Positions 26,151-34,097 of a stretch of 64,000 nt of DNA are shown piece after piece (position 1 is the first letter of the stretch; each line of letters begins with the position of its first letter). A program made the position numbers and the translations under genes. The DNA is from CAZISM01 sp964541895 (lineage in GTDB: Bacteria; Zhuqueibacterota; Zhuqueibacteria; Residuimicrobiales; Residuimicrobiaceae). A model generated the notes under the pieces. It had not been told where the DNA came from and did not search any database. It saw nothing but the letters and a program-made list of their open reading frames with translations. The DNA is taken from positions 20,695-84,694 of the forward strand of contig CAZISM010000009.1 in assembly GCA_964541895.1 (NCBI GenBank). The letters run 5' to 3'.

Positions 26151-27152
26151 TTATTTCGAATGCGTCGACAGCTTGTTGATGTTGATGCTGCCGCCGGAGG
26201 TGCGCAGTAGCAGTTCCGGGCCGCCGCCATTGATGGTGGCGTTGAGTCGGGTCTTGCTCAACTCGCCTTCGACCGTGACCGGAAATTGCGTAGTCACCCG
26301 GCCGCCGCTGGTGGCGGCATCCACATCCACTTTGATATCCGCAGCCAGCTCGACGGTGATGGTGCCTCCCGAAGTTTTCAATCGACACGGCCCGGCCGGC
26401 TGTTTGCTGATGGTGGCTGATACGCTGCCGCCGGAGGTGGAGGCGTCAATATCGCCCATGACTTCATCGACATGAATGCCGCCGCCGGAGGTCTCTGCCA
26501 CAACACTGCCCTTGGCTTTTTCTATATTGATGGATCCACCGGAGGTCATGGCCTGCACCTGGCCATCGACTTCGCCGATACGGATGCTGCCGCCGGATGT
26601 TCGTACGTCGGCGTTGCCGGTGCAGCCCTGCAGCGAAATACTGCCGCCGGAGGTTTTGCCGTTCACCGGGCCCTCAATGCGGCCAAAGGTGAGGCTGCCG
26701 CCGGAGGTTTTGCTGAACGCTTTGCCGGTCAGATCGGAAACGGAGATGCTGCCGCCGCTGGTATTGAGATCGACGTTGTACTTTTTCGGCACGCTGATGA
26801 CAAAGCGCAGGCGCAGGCGTGACCGATCCCAGTTGAACAGTTTACTGTCACGATGATAGCGGGCGGTGACGCTGACATCGTTGCCGGACTGGGTGAATTC
26901 CAGCTCCAGATCTTCAAGAATACGATCAGCTTCCTTGCGCGTAGAGGCATCCATCTTGCGATACACCGTCACCTTAAGATCGCCCTGGCCGGCGGCGGTC
27001 ACTTCGATGCTGCCCATGTCGGCTGCCACGGTGAGATTGCCATTGTCACCGACTTTATAGTTTTTTTCAACCGTATCTTCGATATCAGCCAGAGCTGTGC
27101 CTGTCAGCCCTGCCAGCACTGCCACCGCAGTCAACCAGATTTTTGTCTTCAT
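26151..27152 (-). CDS. DUF4097-type beta-strand repeat protein, paralog 2
   Basis: A 333-residue exported protein (signal MKTKIWLTAVAVLAGLTGTALA) that folds as a beta-solenoid. From about residue 128 there are ten or so repeats of 18-21 residues, each with TSGGSI or a close variant (KTSGGSLTFGRIEGPVNG, TSGGSIRIGEVDGQVQAM). The DUF4097/LiaG-like family has this form; function is generally unknown, with links to envelope stress. The repeats make a minisatellite-like pattern in the DNA (GCCGCCGGAGGT about every 60 bases on the + strand). It follows its paralog by 19 bases and is last in the sigma-factor operon. One cysteine pair may form a disulfide. Confidence 0.82.
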   Translation of the reverse strand: MKTKIWLTAVAVLAGLTGTALADIEDTVEKNYKVGDNGNLTVAADMGSIEVTAAGQGDLKVTVYRKMDASTRKEADRILEDLELEFTQSGNDVSVTARYHRDSKLFNWDRSRLRLRFVISVPKKYNVDLNTSGGSISVSDLTGKAFSKTSGGSLTFGRIEGPVNGKTSGGSISLQGCTGNADVRTSGGSIRIGEVDGQVQAMTSGGSINIEKAKGSVVAETSGGGIHVDEVMGDIDASTSGGSVSATISKQPAGPCRLKTSGGTITVELAADIKVDVDAATSGGRVTTQFPVTVEGELSKTRLNATINGGGPELLLRTSGGSININKLSTHSK

Positions 27153-27171
27153 GACGCGCTCCTCTTTTATA

Positions 27172-28401
27172 TTATTTGCTCTTTTTAAGGTAAATGCTGC
27201 CGCCGTTCGTGCGCAGATCGATCAGATCGCCGCCGCCGTTGATCTCTCCTTTACTACGTAATATTCTGTCGCCGGTTTCAGACGGCGGTGTTTTTGTCAG
27301 CGGGAAATCGCTGTAAATGTCGTTGCGGCCGGAAGCCCGGTTCGGCAGCATGACTTCGGCGCTGATGGTGGCCGGCAGACCCGCCGGAATGGTGAGGGTG
27401 ATATCGCCGCCGGTGGTGCGGGCCCGGACCTCGTGTTTCTGTTTGAAATCCTTCAGGGTCATGACGATGTCGATATCGCCGCCGGTATTGTCTGCGACAA
27501 TCCCTGCCTGCAAGCTGTCCACTGCAATGGCGCCGCCCATGGTGCGGACGACGAGCGGGGCTGTAATCACGTCAGCCTCTACATCGCCACCTGAGGTGGA
27601 AGCATCCACGCGGGCGTGCACCTGTCGCATTTCGATATCGCCCCCCATGGTTTTAAGGCTGATTCCTTCGCCCTCGGCTCTCTTTAATTCGATGGAACCG
27701 CCCATGGTCGATGCCTGCAACAAGCCGGAGATATCTTTTAATTCGATATCGCCGCCTGAGGTGCTGAGCTGGACCCTGTTGGTCGAGCGTTTCAGTTCAA
27801 TATTGCCGCCGTCGGTGCGGATGTCGGTGCGGCTGTAGATATCCTTGAGCTCGACGTCGCCCCCGGAGGTGCTGGCGTTGAGCGTCCCGGAAATGGAGGA
27901 GAAGGTCAGATCGCCGCCGGAGGTGCGCACTTCTATGATTCCGGAGAGCGTGGCCAGGCTGATGTCGCCGCCGGCGGTGTTCAGCTCTATTTCACCGTCC
28001 AGATTGGCAACCTCCAGATTGCCGCCTGCTGACCTGACTTTGACGTTGAATTTGTTCGGCAGGGTGATTTCGTAATCGCTCTCGGCGCCCTGATGGAGCT
28101 CCGGGCTGGTGATCTTGAGCGCATTGTTCAGTCGGCTGTAGCCCTCCTGGGCTTGTTCGACGAGGCGCTGCATCTCTTCGCGGGTGCGGACATCCGCATG
28201 CAGGGTCTGCCGCACGGCTATAAAGGAGTGCTTGCCGCCCTTGATGGAGACATCGCCCTGGGTGATGTTGACCGTGAGCATGCCGCCGGGTGCCATGTCA
28301 AACTTTTTTTCGATCACCGCCTTGTAATCGCCACTGTTACCGGTTATAGTCTGGCCGAAAAGCGCCGACACAGTCAAAAAAATCAAAAGTACGTATTTCA
28401 T
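27172..28401 (-). CDS. DUF4097-type beta-strand repeat protein, paralog 1
   Basis: A 409-residue exported protein (signal MKYVLLIFLTVSALFGQ), related to the next gene but longer and with aspartate-rich repeats (TSGGDIELKDIS, TMGGSIELKRAEG, TSGGDVEADVI). The N-terminal 120 residues are a charged beta region (KGGKHSFIAVRQTLHADVRT). Start at the ATG at 28401, after GAGGG. It lies one base past the stop of the anti-sigma gene, so translation is probably coupled; the frame extends 14 codons upstream into that gene without a signal peptide. Likely a sigma-regulon product acting at the outer membrane or periplasm. Confidence 0.82.
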   Translation of the reverse strand: MKYVLLIFLTVSALFGQTITGNSGDYKAVIEKKFDMAPGGMLTVNITQGDVSIKGGKHSFIAVRQTLHADVRTREEMQRLVEQAQEGYSRLNNALKITSPELHQGAESDYEITLPNKFNVKVRSAGGNLEVANLDGEIELNTAGGDISLATLSGIIEVRTSGGDLTFSSISGTLNASTSGGDVELKDIYSRTDIRTDGGNIELKRSTNRVQLSTSGGDIELKDISGLLQASTMGGSIELKRAEGEGISLKTMGGDIEMRQVHARVDASTSGGDVEADVITAPLVVRTMGGAIAVDSLQAGIVADNTGGDIDIVMTLKDFKQKHEVRARTTGGDITLTIPAGLPATISAEVMLPNRASGRNDIYSDFPLTKTPPSETGDRILRSKGEINGGGDLIDLRTNGGSIYLKKSK

Positions 28402-28402
28402 A

Positions 28403-29398
28403 TCAACCCTCACGATCCAGAGTTCGACCGCCTGTTTTTTCACTTTTTTCAGTATGAAGCTGTTTCAACATCTCTTCTGCTTTGTAACGAATGTAGGTGC
28501 TGGTGTCGGATTTGGCGGCGTGCAGCACCTTTTCGAGCTCTGCGTCCGGCGCTGCTCGGCCGGTCAGTGTTTCAAAGGCCTGAATGCGCAGGGCCATGTT
28601 TTGATCGTACAGCAACACCCGCAACAGCATATGTTTTATGGCTTCGTTCATGGGCACGGATTTGAGTACCTTGAGCGCCATCAATCGCACCCCCTGATTC
28701 TGTTCCTTTTGCAGCAGGTATTCTATGGCGGTCAGCAAATCCGTGTCCAGCCCCTGTTCCTTGATGGCGATGGCTTGCATGGTGCGGACGGCGTTCAACC
28801 GGGCTGACGGATTTTGCTCTTCCGCCACAGCCTGGCGCAGCATCTGCCGGATGACGGGATTATCGGTCGCTGCGCGATAGGAGACATTGTTGATGGTGTT
28901 GTACTGGATCTCCACCAGCCCGGTGGCAGGATCATATTTTACCTTTTCGACCGCATTGATATAGGGATCAATGGCGCCCTGGGCTGTGTTCACCGTCTGG
29001 TTGGCGGTCAGCAGCTGCTGCAGCACGGCACTGTCGGCCGGCGGCCTCTGGCCGGTGAAGCGGCCGGCGCCGAACCCGACAACCAGCAGCACCAACGCCA
29101 AAGCCCATTGCAGGCTGGGTCTGAGGCGAAGCTGTGGCTGTCGCCGGGACCGTGCCTCGCGCTGCAGCTGCAGGACAAGACGGCTGCGCAAGGCGCAGAG
29201 CATGTCATCCTGACCCTGAGGCGGCGCCGCCTGTTGCAGCGCTTTGGCCAGCTTTTCCAGCTCGGCCAGCTTTTGCCGGCACTCGGGGCACCCCTCCAGG
29301 TGGGCCTGGATCGAGCGGGTCTCCTCTGCAGAGGTTTCGTCAGCAGCGTACAGCGGCAGCAGGGCCGCTATCGTCCTGCAATTCCAGGTGTTATTCAT
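28403..29398 (-). CDS. Anti-sigma factor (zf-HC2) fused to periplasmic HEAT repeats
   Basis: A 331-residue single-pass membrane protein. The cytoplasmic N-terminus holds the zinc anti-sigma motif (Cys7, then HLEGCPECRQKL with His-x3-Cys-x2-Cys near residues 33-40) that clamps ECF sigma factors. One membrane helix is at about 94-112 (SLQWALALVLLVVGFGAGRF). The outer part has helical repeats of HEAT type from about 180 to 310 (NPSARLNAVRTMQAIAI, NQGVRLMALKVLKSV, NMALRIQAFETLTGR), a protein-binding scaffold. The HEAT part could sense an envelope partner. It is six bases after the sigma gene and one base before the DUF4097 gene. Confidence 0.85.
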   Translation of the reverse strand: MNNTWNCRTIAALLPLYAADETSAEETRSIQAHLEGCPECRQKLAELEKLAKALQQAAPPQGQDDMLCALRSRLVLQLQREARSRRQPQLRLRPSLQWALALVLLVVGFGAGRFTGQRPPADSAVLQQLLTANQTVNTAQGAIDPYINAVEKVKYDPATGLVEIQYNTINNVSYRAATDNPVIRQMLRQAVAEEQNPSARLNAVRTMQAIAIKEQGLDTDLLTAIEYLLQKEQNQGVRLMALKVLKSVPMNEAIKHMLLRVLLYDQNMALRIQAFETLTGRAAPDAELEKVLHAAKSDTSTYIRYKAEEMLKQLHTEKSEKTGGRTLDREG

Positions 29399-29404
29399 TT
29401 AGGT

Positions 29405-29923
29405 TCACCACCATGTTTTCTTTAATTTTTCCACAGCTCTAAAGAGATAATTTTTCACCGTGCCTTCGCGGCATTGCATGATCTCGGCAATTTCCCTGAT
29501 TTTATAGCCCTGGAAGTACTTTAGCGTGACCACGATTCGCAGTTTAGCCGGCAGCTGCGCCACCTGTCGGCGCAGATAGTCCAGGTCTGCCGGCGCTTCA
29601 GGATCGCTGCGGACCTGGCTCAGAACCTGATCTTCCAGAGAGACGAACCGGCGTAAACGCCGCTGTCGTAAACGTGAGCGGGCCACGTTGATGGCAATGC
29701 GCAGCAGCCAGGTGCTGAACCGGCACTCGAAGCGAAAGGACGGCAGATGCCTGTAGGCGCGGATAAAGGTTTCCTGATAGACGTCCTGGCTGTCCGGCAG
29801 GTCGTTCAGAATGCCCTGTGCCGCTGCCAGCACCTGGCGGTCATAACGATGAACCAGTTGCGTAAAGGCCGCAGACTCACCGGCCTGGGCCCTTTTTACC
29901 AGTTGAATTTCGGTTTCTTCCAT
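29405..29923 (-). CDS. ECF-type RNA polymerase sigma factor
   Basis: A 172-residue sigma-70 family extracytoplasmic-function factor. Region 2 is LVHRYDRQVLAAAQGIL, DVYQETFIRAYRHLPSF and FSTWLLRIAINVARSRLR. Region 4 is QLPAKLRIVVTLKYFQGYKIREIAEIM followed by the helix-turn-helix EGTVKNYLFRAVEKLKK. It is first in an operon with its anti-sigma factor and two DUF4097 genes, the usual arrangement for a membrane-held stress sigma. No convincing autoregulatory promoter was identified by eye. Confidence 0.93.
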   Translation of the reverse strand: MEETEIQLVKRAQAGESAAFTQLVHRYDRQVLAAAQGILNDLPDSQDVYQETFIRAYRHLPSFRFECRFSTWLLRIAINVARSRLRQRRLRRFVSLEDQVLSQVRSDPEAPADLDYLRRQVAQLPAKLRIVVTLKYFQGYKIREIAEIMQCREGTVKNYLFRAVEKLKKTWW

Positions 29924-29972
29924 AGCTGTTTATTAGACTCGGGAAATGAAAAATGGTTTGCATCAAATAAAA

Positions 29973-30006
29973 AAAAAAGGTTTACCCAACCGGATAAACC
30001 TTTTTT
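29973..30006 (-). terminator. Terminator after spoVG
   Basis: AAAAAAGGTTTA / TAAACCTTTTTT stem with a 10-base loop, T-rich on both strands. It lies 78 bases past the spoVG stop and upstream of the sigma gene, separating the two minus-strand units. Confidence 0.85.
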
Positions 30007-30084
30007 CAAACCTTCTCCTCTTTGCGTGTCAGCCGTCAGCACTGGAGACGCTGCCGGAAGGGAGCATGGGATCGAATGAGATGA

Positions 30085-30411
30085 TCAAAGCTCGTCATCC
30101 ACATAGGCCCATTCCTCTTTTTCTGACGGATCGTAAACGTACTCTCCACGTTCTGCCCGCTCCTCCACATGCCTGTATTCCGCCAAGATCTCTTCTTCCA
30201 TTTTGGTTCGAAAATCTTTTGTAATGGGGTGAGCGATATCCCTCTGCGTCCCGTCCTCCGACTTGCGGCTCGGCATACAGAGCAGCAAGCCTTTTTTGCT
30301 CTGAATGATTTTGAGCCCCTTGACTGCAAAGACATTATCAAAGGTGACGTTGACGAAGGCTTTGAGTTTGTTCTCGTTCCTGAGTCTGATGCTGATTTCA
30401 GTAAGTTCCAT
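30085..30411 (-). CDS. spoVG: SpoVG family regulator
   Basis: A 108-residue SpoVG homolog with MELTEISIRLRNENKLKAFV, GLLLCMPSRKSEDGTQRDIAHPI and FRTKMEEEILAEY, all matching the family. SpoVG proteins bind DNA/RNA and affect septation and virulence or envelope genes in Bacillota; homologs occur in spirochaetes, deltaproteobacteria and others. An acidic C-terminal tail (EEWAYVDDEL) is present. Start ATG with GAGAGGG six bases away. It lies 29 bases after the PHP gene, so co-transcription is likely. An overlapping longer frame at 30036-30425 has no family similarity. Confidence 0.92.
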   Translation of the reverse strand: MELTEISIRLRNENKLKAFVNVTFDNVFAVKGLKIIQSKKGLLLCMPSRKSEDGTQRDIAHPITKDFRTKMEEEILAEYRHVEERAERGEYVYDPSEKEEWAYVDDEL

Positions 30412-30440
30412 GCGAACCCTCTCACCTTTAGAATGGATGT

Positions 30441-31865
30441 CTAGCCACTGATATGCATGTTACTACCACCAATTTGGCGATTTTGCGAAAAACTTTTTTG
30501 ACTTTTTATATACGCCAGGATGCCATAAAGAAGAAAGATGATGCCAAGTCCCAGAAACCAAATGCCATACTCGAGAAAGATTTCGTTATACCCCTGCAGG
30601 CGAGGGACCATATAAAGCATATAAATTCCCGTACATATCATAAAGATATGTCCCAAGAATGTGACAGTGGTCGCAATAAAGATATAATAATTTTTGGTAA
30701 AAAACAAAAGAAATATCCAAAAAATCCAAGAAAAAATTTGCGGCATGGACAGGTTTCTAAAATAGTACCAGAGCGTGGTCCAGGGCCGCAGCCAGGTGGG
30801 AAACGAGTTCTGCGGCCGGTCGCGCAACACCAGCACCTGAATGTTGTCCTGTTGGCGGTTGCGCAGGACATCAAGAACCGCTTCCTGTTTTTGCGCCTGG
30901 GCCATCTGCCGCCATCCCGGGATATGGAAAGCGGTCCAGGATTGGCAGATATTGCCATAGCCGTGATAATCACAGGCCGATACCATGGTCAGGCCGCGTT
31001 CGCGGCAGCTCTGAATGACCTGTGACGACAGCGGTTCAGGATAAAAAGCCCCGTCGGCCTGGTTGACGATTTCGCAGCCGTCGGCGCCGGCGTCGAGATA
31101 ATAGGCCAGGGGTTTGGTATTCCGCGCCGGTGTAAACCAATGGGCGACGATGGCAACGCCGTTTTGCGCATGGGCCGAATCGATGGCGGTTTTGTCAGGA
31201 AAATTTTTGGTGTTAAAGACGCGCTTCAAACCGAGCAGGAGGATGTGGTTGCTGCCGGAGTATTCCTGGCCGGGCAATACCACGGGTTGGTCCGCAATCT
31301 CCCGGCTGCGTTGTTTCTGCACCAGTTCCAGCGTCTTGTTGTGATGGTTGTGCTCTGTGAGAAAAAAGGCATCAAACTGCTGGTATTTGTGCCATGCGAT
31401 CAATCCTTGTGGCGAGATCAGGCCGTCGTGGCTGTAATAGCTGTGGCTGTGCACATTGACCAGCACCGTGTTCTCATGATGATTCACGATTACATCGCCG
31501 GGCAGCGGCGCAAAAATGACCACCAGCAGCAGGCTGATCAGCAGCGAGATGTAGAGCGGCACTTTTTTCAGCCATGCCAGGAGTGTGACTGCTTTGAAGC
31601 CCTTTCGCCACAGCGACGCCAGCAGCAGGCCGCCGATGATCCATAAAAACGCAGCCAGGTACAATTTAAGGGGTGCCGGGGAGCGCATGAGAAAGATCAA
31701 CGGTCCGGCAAGCGGTTCAAACAGGACCCGCCAGGTGGAGACCTTTACGGCATACCCTTCTGCCGGCAGCTGGGTGACCGCGTCGATGATACGGGATGGA
31801 AATGGAAATAACAGCACGACAACGAAAAAGAGTCCCAGGATGAGCGTCAGTTTCAGCCATGACAT
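30441..31865 (-). CDS. Membrane-embedded PHP-domain phosphoesterase
   Basis: A 474-residue integral membrane protein. Three membrane helices precede (about 4-24, 66-86, 102-122) and at least three follow (about 362-382, 384-410, 430-455) a PHP metallo-phosphoesterase domain of about 210 residues. The metal ligands appear in order: HSHSYYSHDG, LTEHNHH, GQEYSG, AHW and SACDYHGYG. PHP domains hydrolyse phosphoesters with three metal ions. Placing one between membrane bundles suggests the active site faces the periplasm or cytoplasm at the bilayer, perhaps on a lipid or glycan phosphate; the substrate is unknown. Lies between a thioredoxin and spoVG. Confidence 0.78.
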   Translation of the reverse strand: MSWLKLTLILGLFFVVVLLFPFPSRIIDAVTQLPAEGYAVKVSTWRVLFEPLAGPLIFLMRSPAPLKLYLAAFLWIIGGLLLASLWRKGFKAVTLLAWLKKVPLYISLLISLLLVVIFAPLPGDVIVNHHENTVLVNVHSHSYYSHDGLISPQGLIAWHKYQQFDAFFLTEHNHHNKTLELVQKQRSREIADQPVVLPGQEYSGSNHILLLGLKRVFNTKNFPDKTAIDSAHAQNGVAIVAHWFTPARNTKPLAYYLDAGADGCEIVNQADGAFYPEPLSSQVIQSCRERGLTMVSACDYHGYGNICQSWTAFHIPGWRQMAQAQKQEAVLDVLRNRQQDNIQVLVLRDRPQNSFPTWLRPWTTLWYYFRNLSMPQIFSWIFWIFLLFFTKNYYIFIATTVTFLGHIFMICTGIYMLYMVPRLQGYNEIFLEYGIWFLGLGIIFLLYGILAYIKSQKSFSQNRQIGGSNMHISG

Positions 31866-31886
31866 AGGCGCTCCGAAGCAAAAATG

Positions 31887-31935
31887 GATAAAAAAACGTC
31901 TGCAGGCACAAAGCAGAACCCTGTACCTGCAGACG
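31887..31935 (-). terminator. Terminator after the thioredoxin gene
   Basis: CGTCTGCAGG / CCTGCAGACG, 10-bp perfect stem with a 19-base loop, followed on the minus strand by TTTTTTATCC. It may be partial read-through, since the PHP gene follows in the same direction. Confidence 0.75.
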
Positions 31936-31964
31936 GATGGATTTCAAACCAGGAGAGGGGGGGT

Positions 31965-32474
31965 TCAGGACTTGGTCGTTTTGCAATTACCGCTTTTTTT
32001 AAAGTCTTCAAACGATACCTGCTTTTCATAGCATTTCTGATCGATATAGTTCAAAATGATGATAAACTCTTCCGGCGGCACATAGCCGGGAATCAGGGTT
32101 ATGATCTGACCCTTGGCGTCCAGAAAAGCCAGCGAAGGATAGCCGGTAACGCCAAATGCCTGGGTGAACTCCGGGTTGGTATATTTTTTATTCTGATAGG
32201 TTACGGTCTCGTTCGCCGCCTCGGCATTCAGGCGTACTTTAACAAAACGCTGCTGCAGCTTTTGGCTTACTTGCGCTTCGCTAAAGGTCTTTTCATCCAT
32301 TACTTTACACCAATGACACCAATTGGTGTAAAAATCCACGAGCACGAACTTGTTCTCTTTGCCGGCTTTGGCCAGACCTTCGTTGAATTTGAGCCAGGTC
32401 GGGTCTGCCGCCTGGATAGGCGCGGTTGAGAGCAACACAATCGCCAGCAATAGCGATAACAGCAGATTTTTCAT
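31965..32474 (-). CDS. Exported thioredoxin-fold protein (WCHWC active site)
   Basis: A 169-residue protein with a signal peptide (LLLSLLLAIVLLSTAPIQAA). The thioredoxin fold has the redox motif FYTNWCHWCKVMDEKTF and a cis-proline region GYPSLAFLD. The WCxWCK form resembles DsbD C-terminal and thioredoxin-7/YyaL-type domains, which reduce or oxidise periplasmic thiols. Two further cysteines near the C-terminus (CYEKQ, GNCKTTKS) could make a second pair. Start ATG at 32474 with GAGGAT upstream; the open frame continues 5' into the radical SAM gene out of frame with it. Confidence 0.85.
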   Translation of the reverse strand: MKNLLLSLLLAIVLLSTAPIQAADPTWLKFNEGLAKAGKENKFVLVDFYTNWCHWCKVMDEKTFSEAQVSQKLQQRFVKVRLNAEAANETVTYQNKKYTNPEFTQAFGVTGYPSLAFLDAKGQIITLIPGYVPPEEFIIILNYIDQKCYEKQVSFEDFKKSGNCKTTKS

Positions 32475-32566
32475 GGGACGATCCTCAATATGGTAAGACT
32501 GGGTCAGCCGTTTGGAATTACCAATTAGATGCTTTTCGGCCGGAAAAGTTTCAGCCGGAGGATCGG

Positions 32567-33880
32567 CTAAATGCTGCAGGAGTGTCCCAATTTCACCATG
32601 ACTTCGCGCGGTGGATTGAAATAGCCAAATCCGATCCAGGGGACGGCGCGGCGCACCCTGGCCATCCATTCGCCCATGCCGGAGGTCCGTCTGTTTTGCC
32701 CTGCCAGCCCCATGGCGGCCAGATACCATTCCGGATCGATGTTCAGGTTGCGCATCTGTATGTACTGAATACGATAACGCTTCACCAGCGCCAGCAGGGC
32801 GGTCCGTTCGTCGGCCCGGTCTGTCAAGCCGGGAAAGATGAAATAGTTGAGGGATATCCATTTTTTATGTTTGGCGGCCACGGCGATGGAAGCCAGAACA
32901 TCGTCCATGCCGTACCCTCTCGGTGAAAAATATTTCGTGTAAAGATCGGGTTGGGCGCTGTTGAGACTGACGCGCAAACTGTCCAGGCCGGCCCGGCACA
33001 GCTGTTCGACGATGTCAGGTCGACTGGCGTTGCTGTTCAGATTGATGATGCCCCGGTCGGTGCGCCGGCGAATGGCTTTTACCGCTTCGATCAGCAACTC
33101 TCCCTGCAGCAGGGGTTCGCCTTCACAACCCTGTCCGAAACTTGTCACCGCTCGCGGAGCATTCTGCAGGTGCGGTACGGTGTATTCAACGATTTCAGCA
33201 ACGGTGGGGACAAAGGAGAGGCGATCCTGCGTGGATGGAATGCCGCTGTCCGTTTGTCTGGAAATGCAGCCGACACAGCTTGCGTTACAGGACGGGCTGG
33301 TGGGAATCGGCGCTTCCCAGCGGCCCATGGCCCAGTTTTGAGCGGCCGGACAGTGGTAACGGCGCACGCAATTTTCCACCAGATGCGAGACCAGTCGATT
33401 ACCGGGAAATTTTTTTAACAGCACCGTCGCCCGGCGTTTGATGGTGGCTTGGTTAAACTGGACAGGATCCTGACGTACATCCCGGTCAACGCGCACAGCC
33501 GGAACATAAAATCCGCGCCCGGACCAGCCTACCGCCGTGTAGGCGAACAGGGGCAGCCGTCCGGCATCCGGCTGGGAGACGTAGGCGGCGCGGTACAGTT
33601 GTGTGTACGCCGGTGCCAGAAAAGCGGCGACCGCATACACCGGCTGTCCGCCATACTGCGTCAGTGTGACCAGCCTTCGGCGAGACGGGTCGTATCCGAG
33701 CGGATGACGCTGCGGCAATTCGAACAGGGTGCTGCCGTGCGGCAGCGCGATAAAATCGCTGCCTTTGGCCACCAGGCTGCGGTTGCCGCTCATGACCACG
33801 GTTTCCAGTTCCGGAATGTCAAAAACGTGACCCCGGCCGTCACTGACCACCAGTCGCGGTGTTGTAAGCAATGTTCGCAT
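32567..33880 (-). CDS. Radical SAM protein with N-terminal accessory domain
   Basis: A 437-residue protein. The iron-sulfur motif CNASCVGC (CxxxCxxC, near residue 200) is followed by SFGQGCEGEPLL (SAM-binding GGE-like), INLNSNAS and LRVSLNSAQ strands of a partial TIM barrel. About 190 residues precede the cluster (GHVFDIPELETVVMSG, HPLGYDPSRRRLV), including a few cysteines (NCVRRYHCPAA) that might bind metal. I do not recognise the product. Its promoter box ends four bases before the ATG, so the message may be nearly leaderless. Followed by a thioredoxin gene. Confidence 0.8.
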   Translation of the reverse strand: MRTLLTTPRLVVSDGRGHVFDIPELETVVMSGNRSLVAKGSDFIALPHGSTLFELPQRHPLGYDPSRRRLVTLTQYGGQPVYAVAAFLAPAYTQLYRAAYVSQPDAGRLPLFAYTAVGWSGRGFYVPAVRVDRDVRQDPVQFNQATIKRRATVLLKKFPGNRLVSHLVENCVRRYHCPAAQNWAMGRWEAPIPTSPSCNASCVGCISRQTDSGIPSTQDRLSFVPTVAEIVEYTVPHLQNAPRAVTSFGQGCEGEPLLQGELLIEAVKAIRRRTDRGIINLNSNASRPDIVEQLCRAGLDSLRVSLNSAQPDLYTKYFSPRGYGMDDVLASIAVAAKHKKWISLNYFIFPGLTDRADERTALLALVKRYRIQYIQMRNLNIDPEWYLAAMGLAGQNRRTSGMGEWMARVRRAVPWIGFGYFNPPREVMVKLGHSCSI

Positions 33881-33883
33881 TCG

Positions 33884-33914
33884 CCAAAGTAGGAAATTTT
33901 TCGCTCTTTAACAA
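33884..33914 (-). promoter_or_regulatory. Promoter of the radical SAM gene
   Basis: Minus strand: TTGTTA, 17 bases, TACTTTGG ending four bases before the ATG. It implies transcription starting at or very near the start codon. Confidence 0.5.
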
Positions 33915-33947
33915 ACAAAACAGAACACCAAAAAGCAAAAGTTTTGC

Positions 33948-33975
33948 TTGCAAGAGTGGGCCAGATATGTAAATT
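33948..33975 (+). promoter_or_regulatory. Promoter of the beta-helix NPF-tail gene
   Basis: TTGCAA, 16 bases, TAAATT; leader about 115 bases. Divergent from the radical SAM promoter. Confidence 0.4.
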
Positions 33976-34097
33976 ATAACATCTCTCCCTGCTTCAGGCG
34001 GCCCGGCTGCAATCTGCCAGAGGCCGACGAGAAACAGCATACCGGCGTTTATGCAGCAGGTTCGTCTTGCCGGTATATTAACAGAAAAAGGTATGTG

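Noticed and set aside
26190..28040. CRISPR-like regular spacing of GCCGCCGGAGGT
   Set aside because: The words are codons for TSGGS turns inside two open genes, vary in sequence and have no unique spacers or cas genes.
30036..30425. 129-codon minus-strand frame overlapping spoVG
   Set aside because: No similarity to any family, while the other frame is a clear SpoVG with a good ribosome site.
31965..32861. 298-codon reading of the thioredoxin gene
   Set aside because: The extra 5' part lies inside the radical SAM gene in another frame; the signal peptide and ribosome site place the start at 32474.
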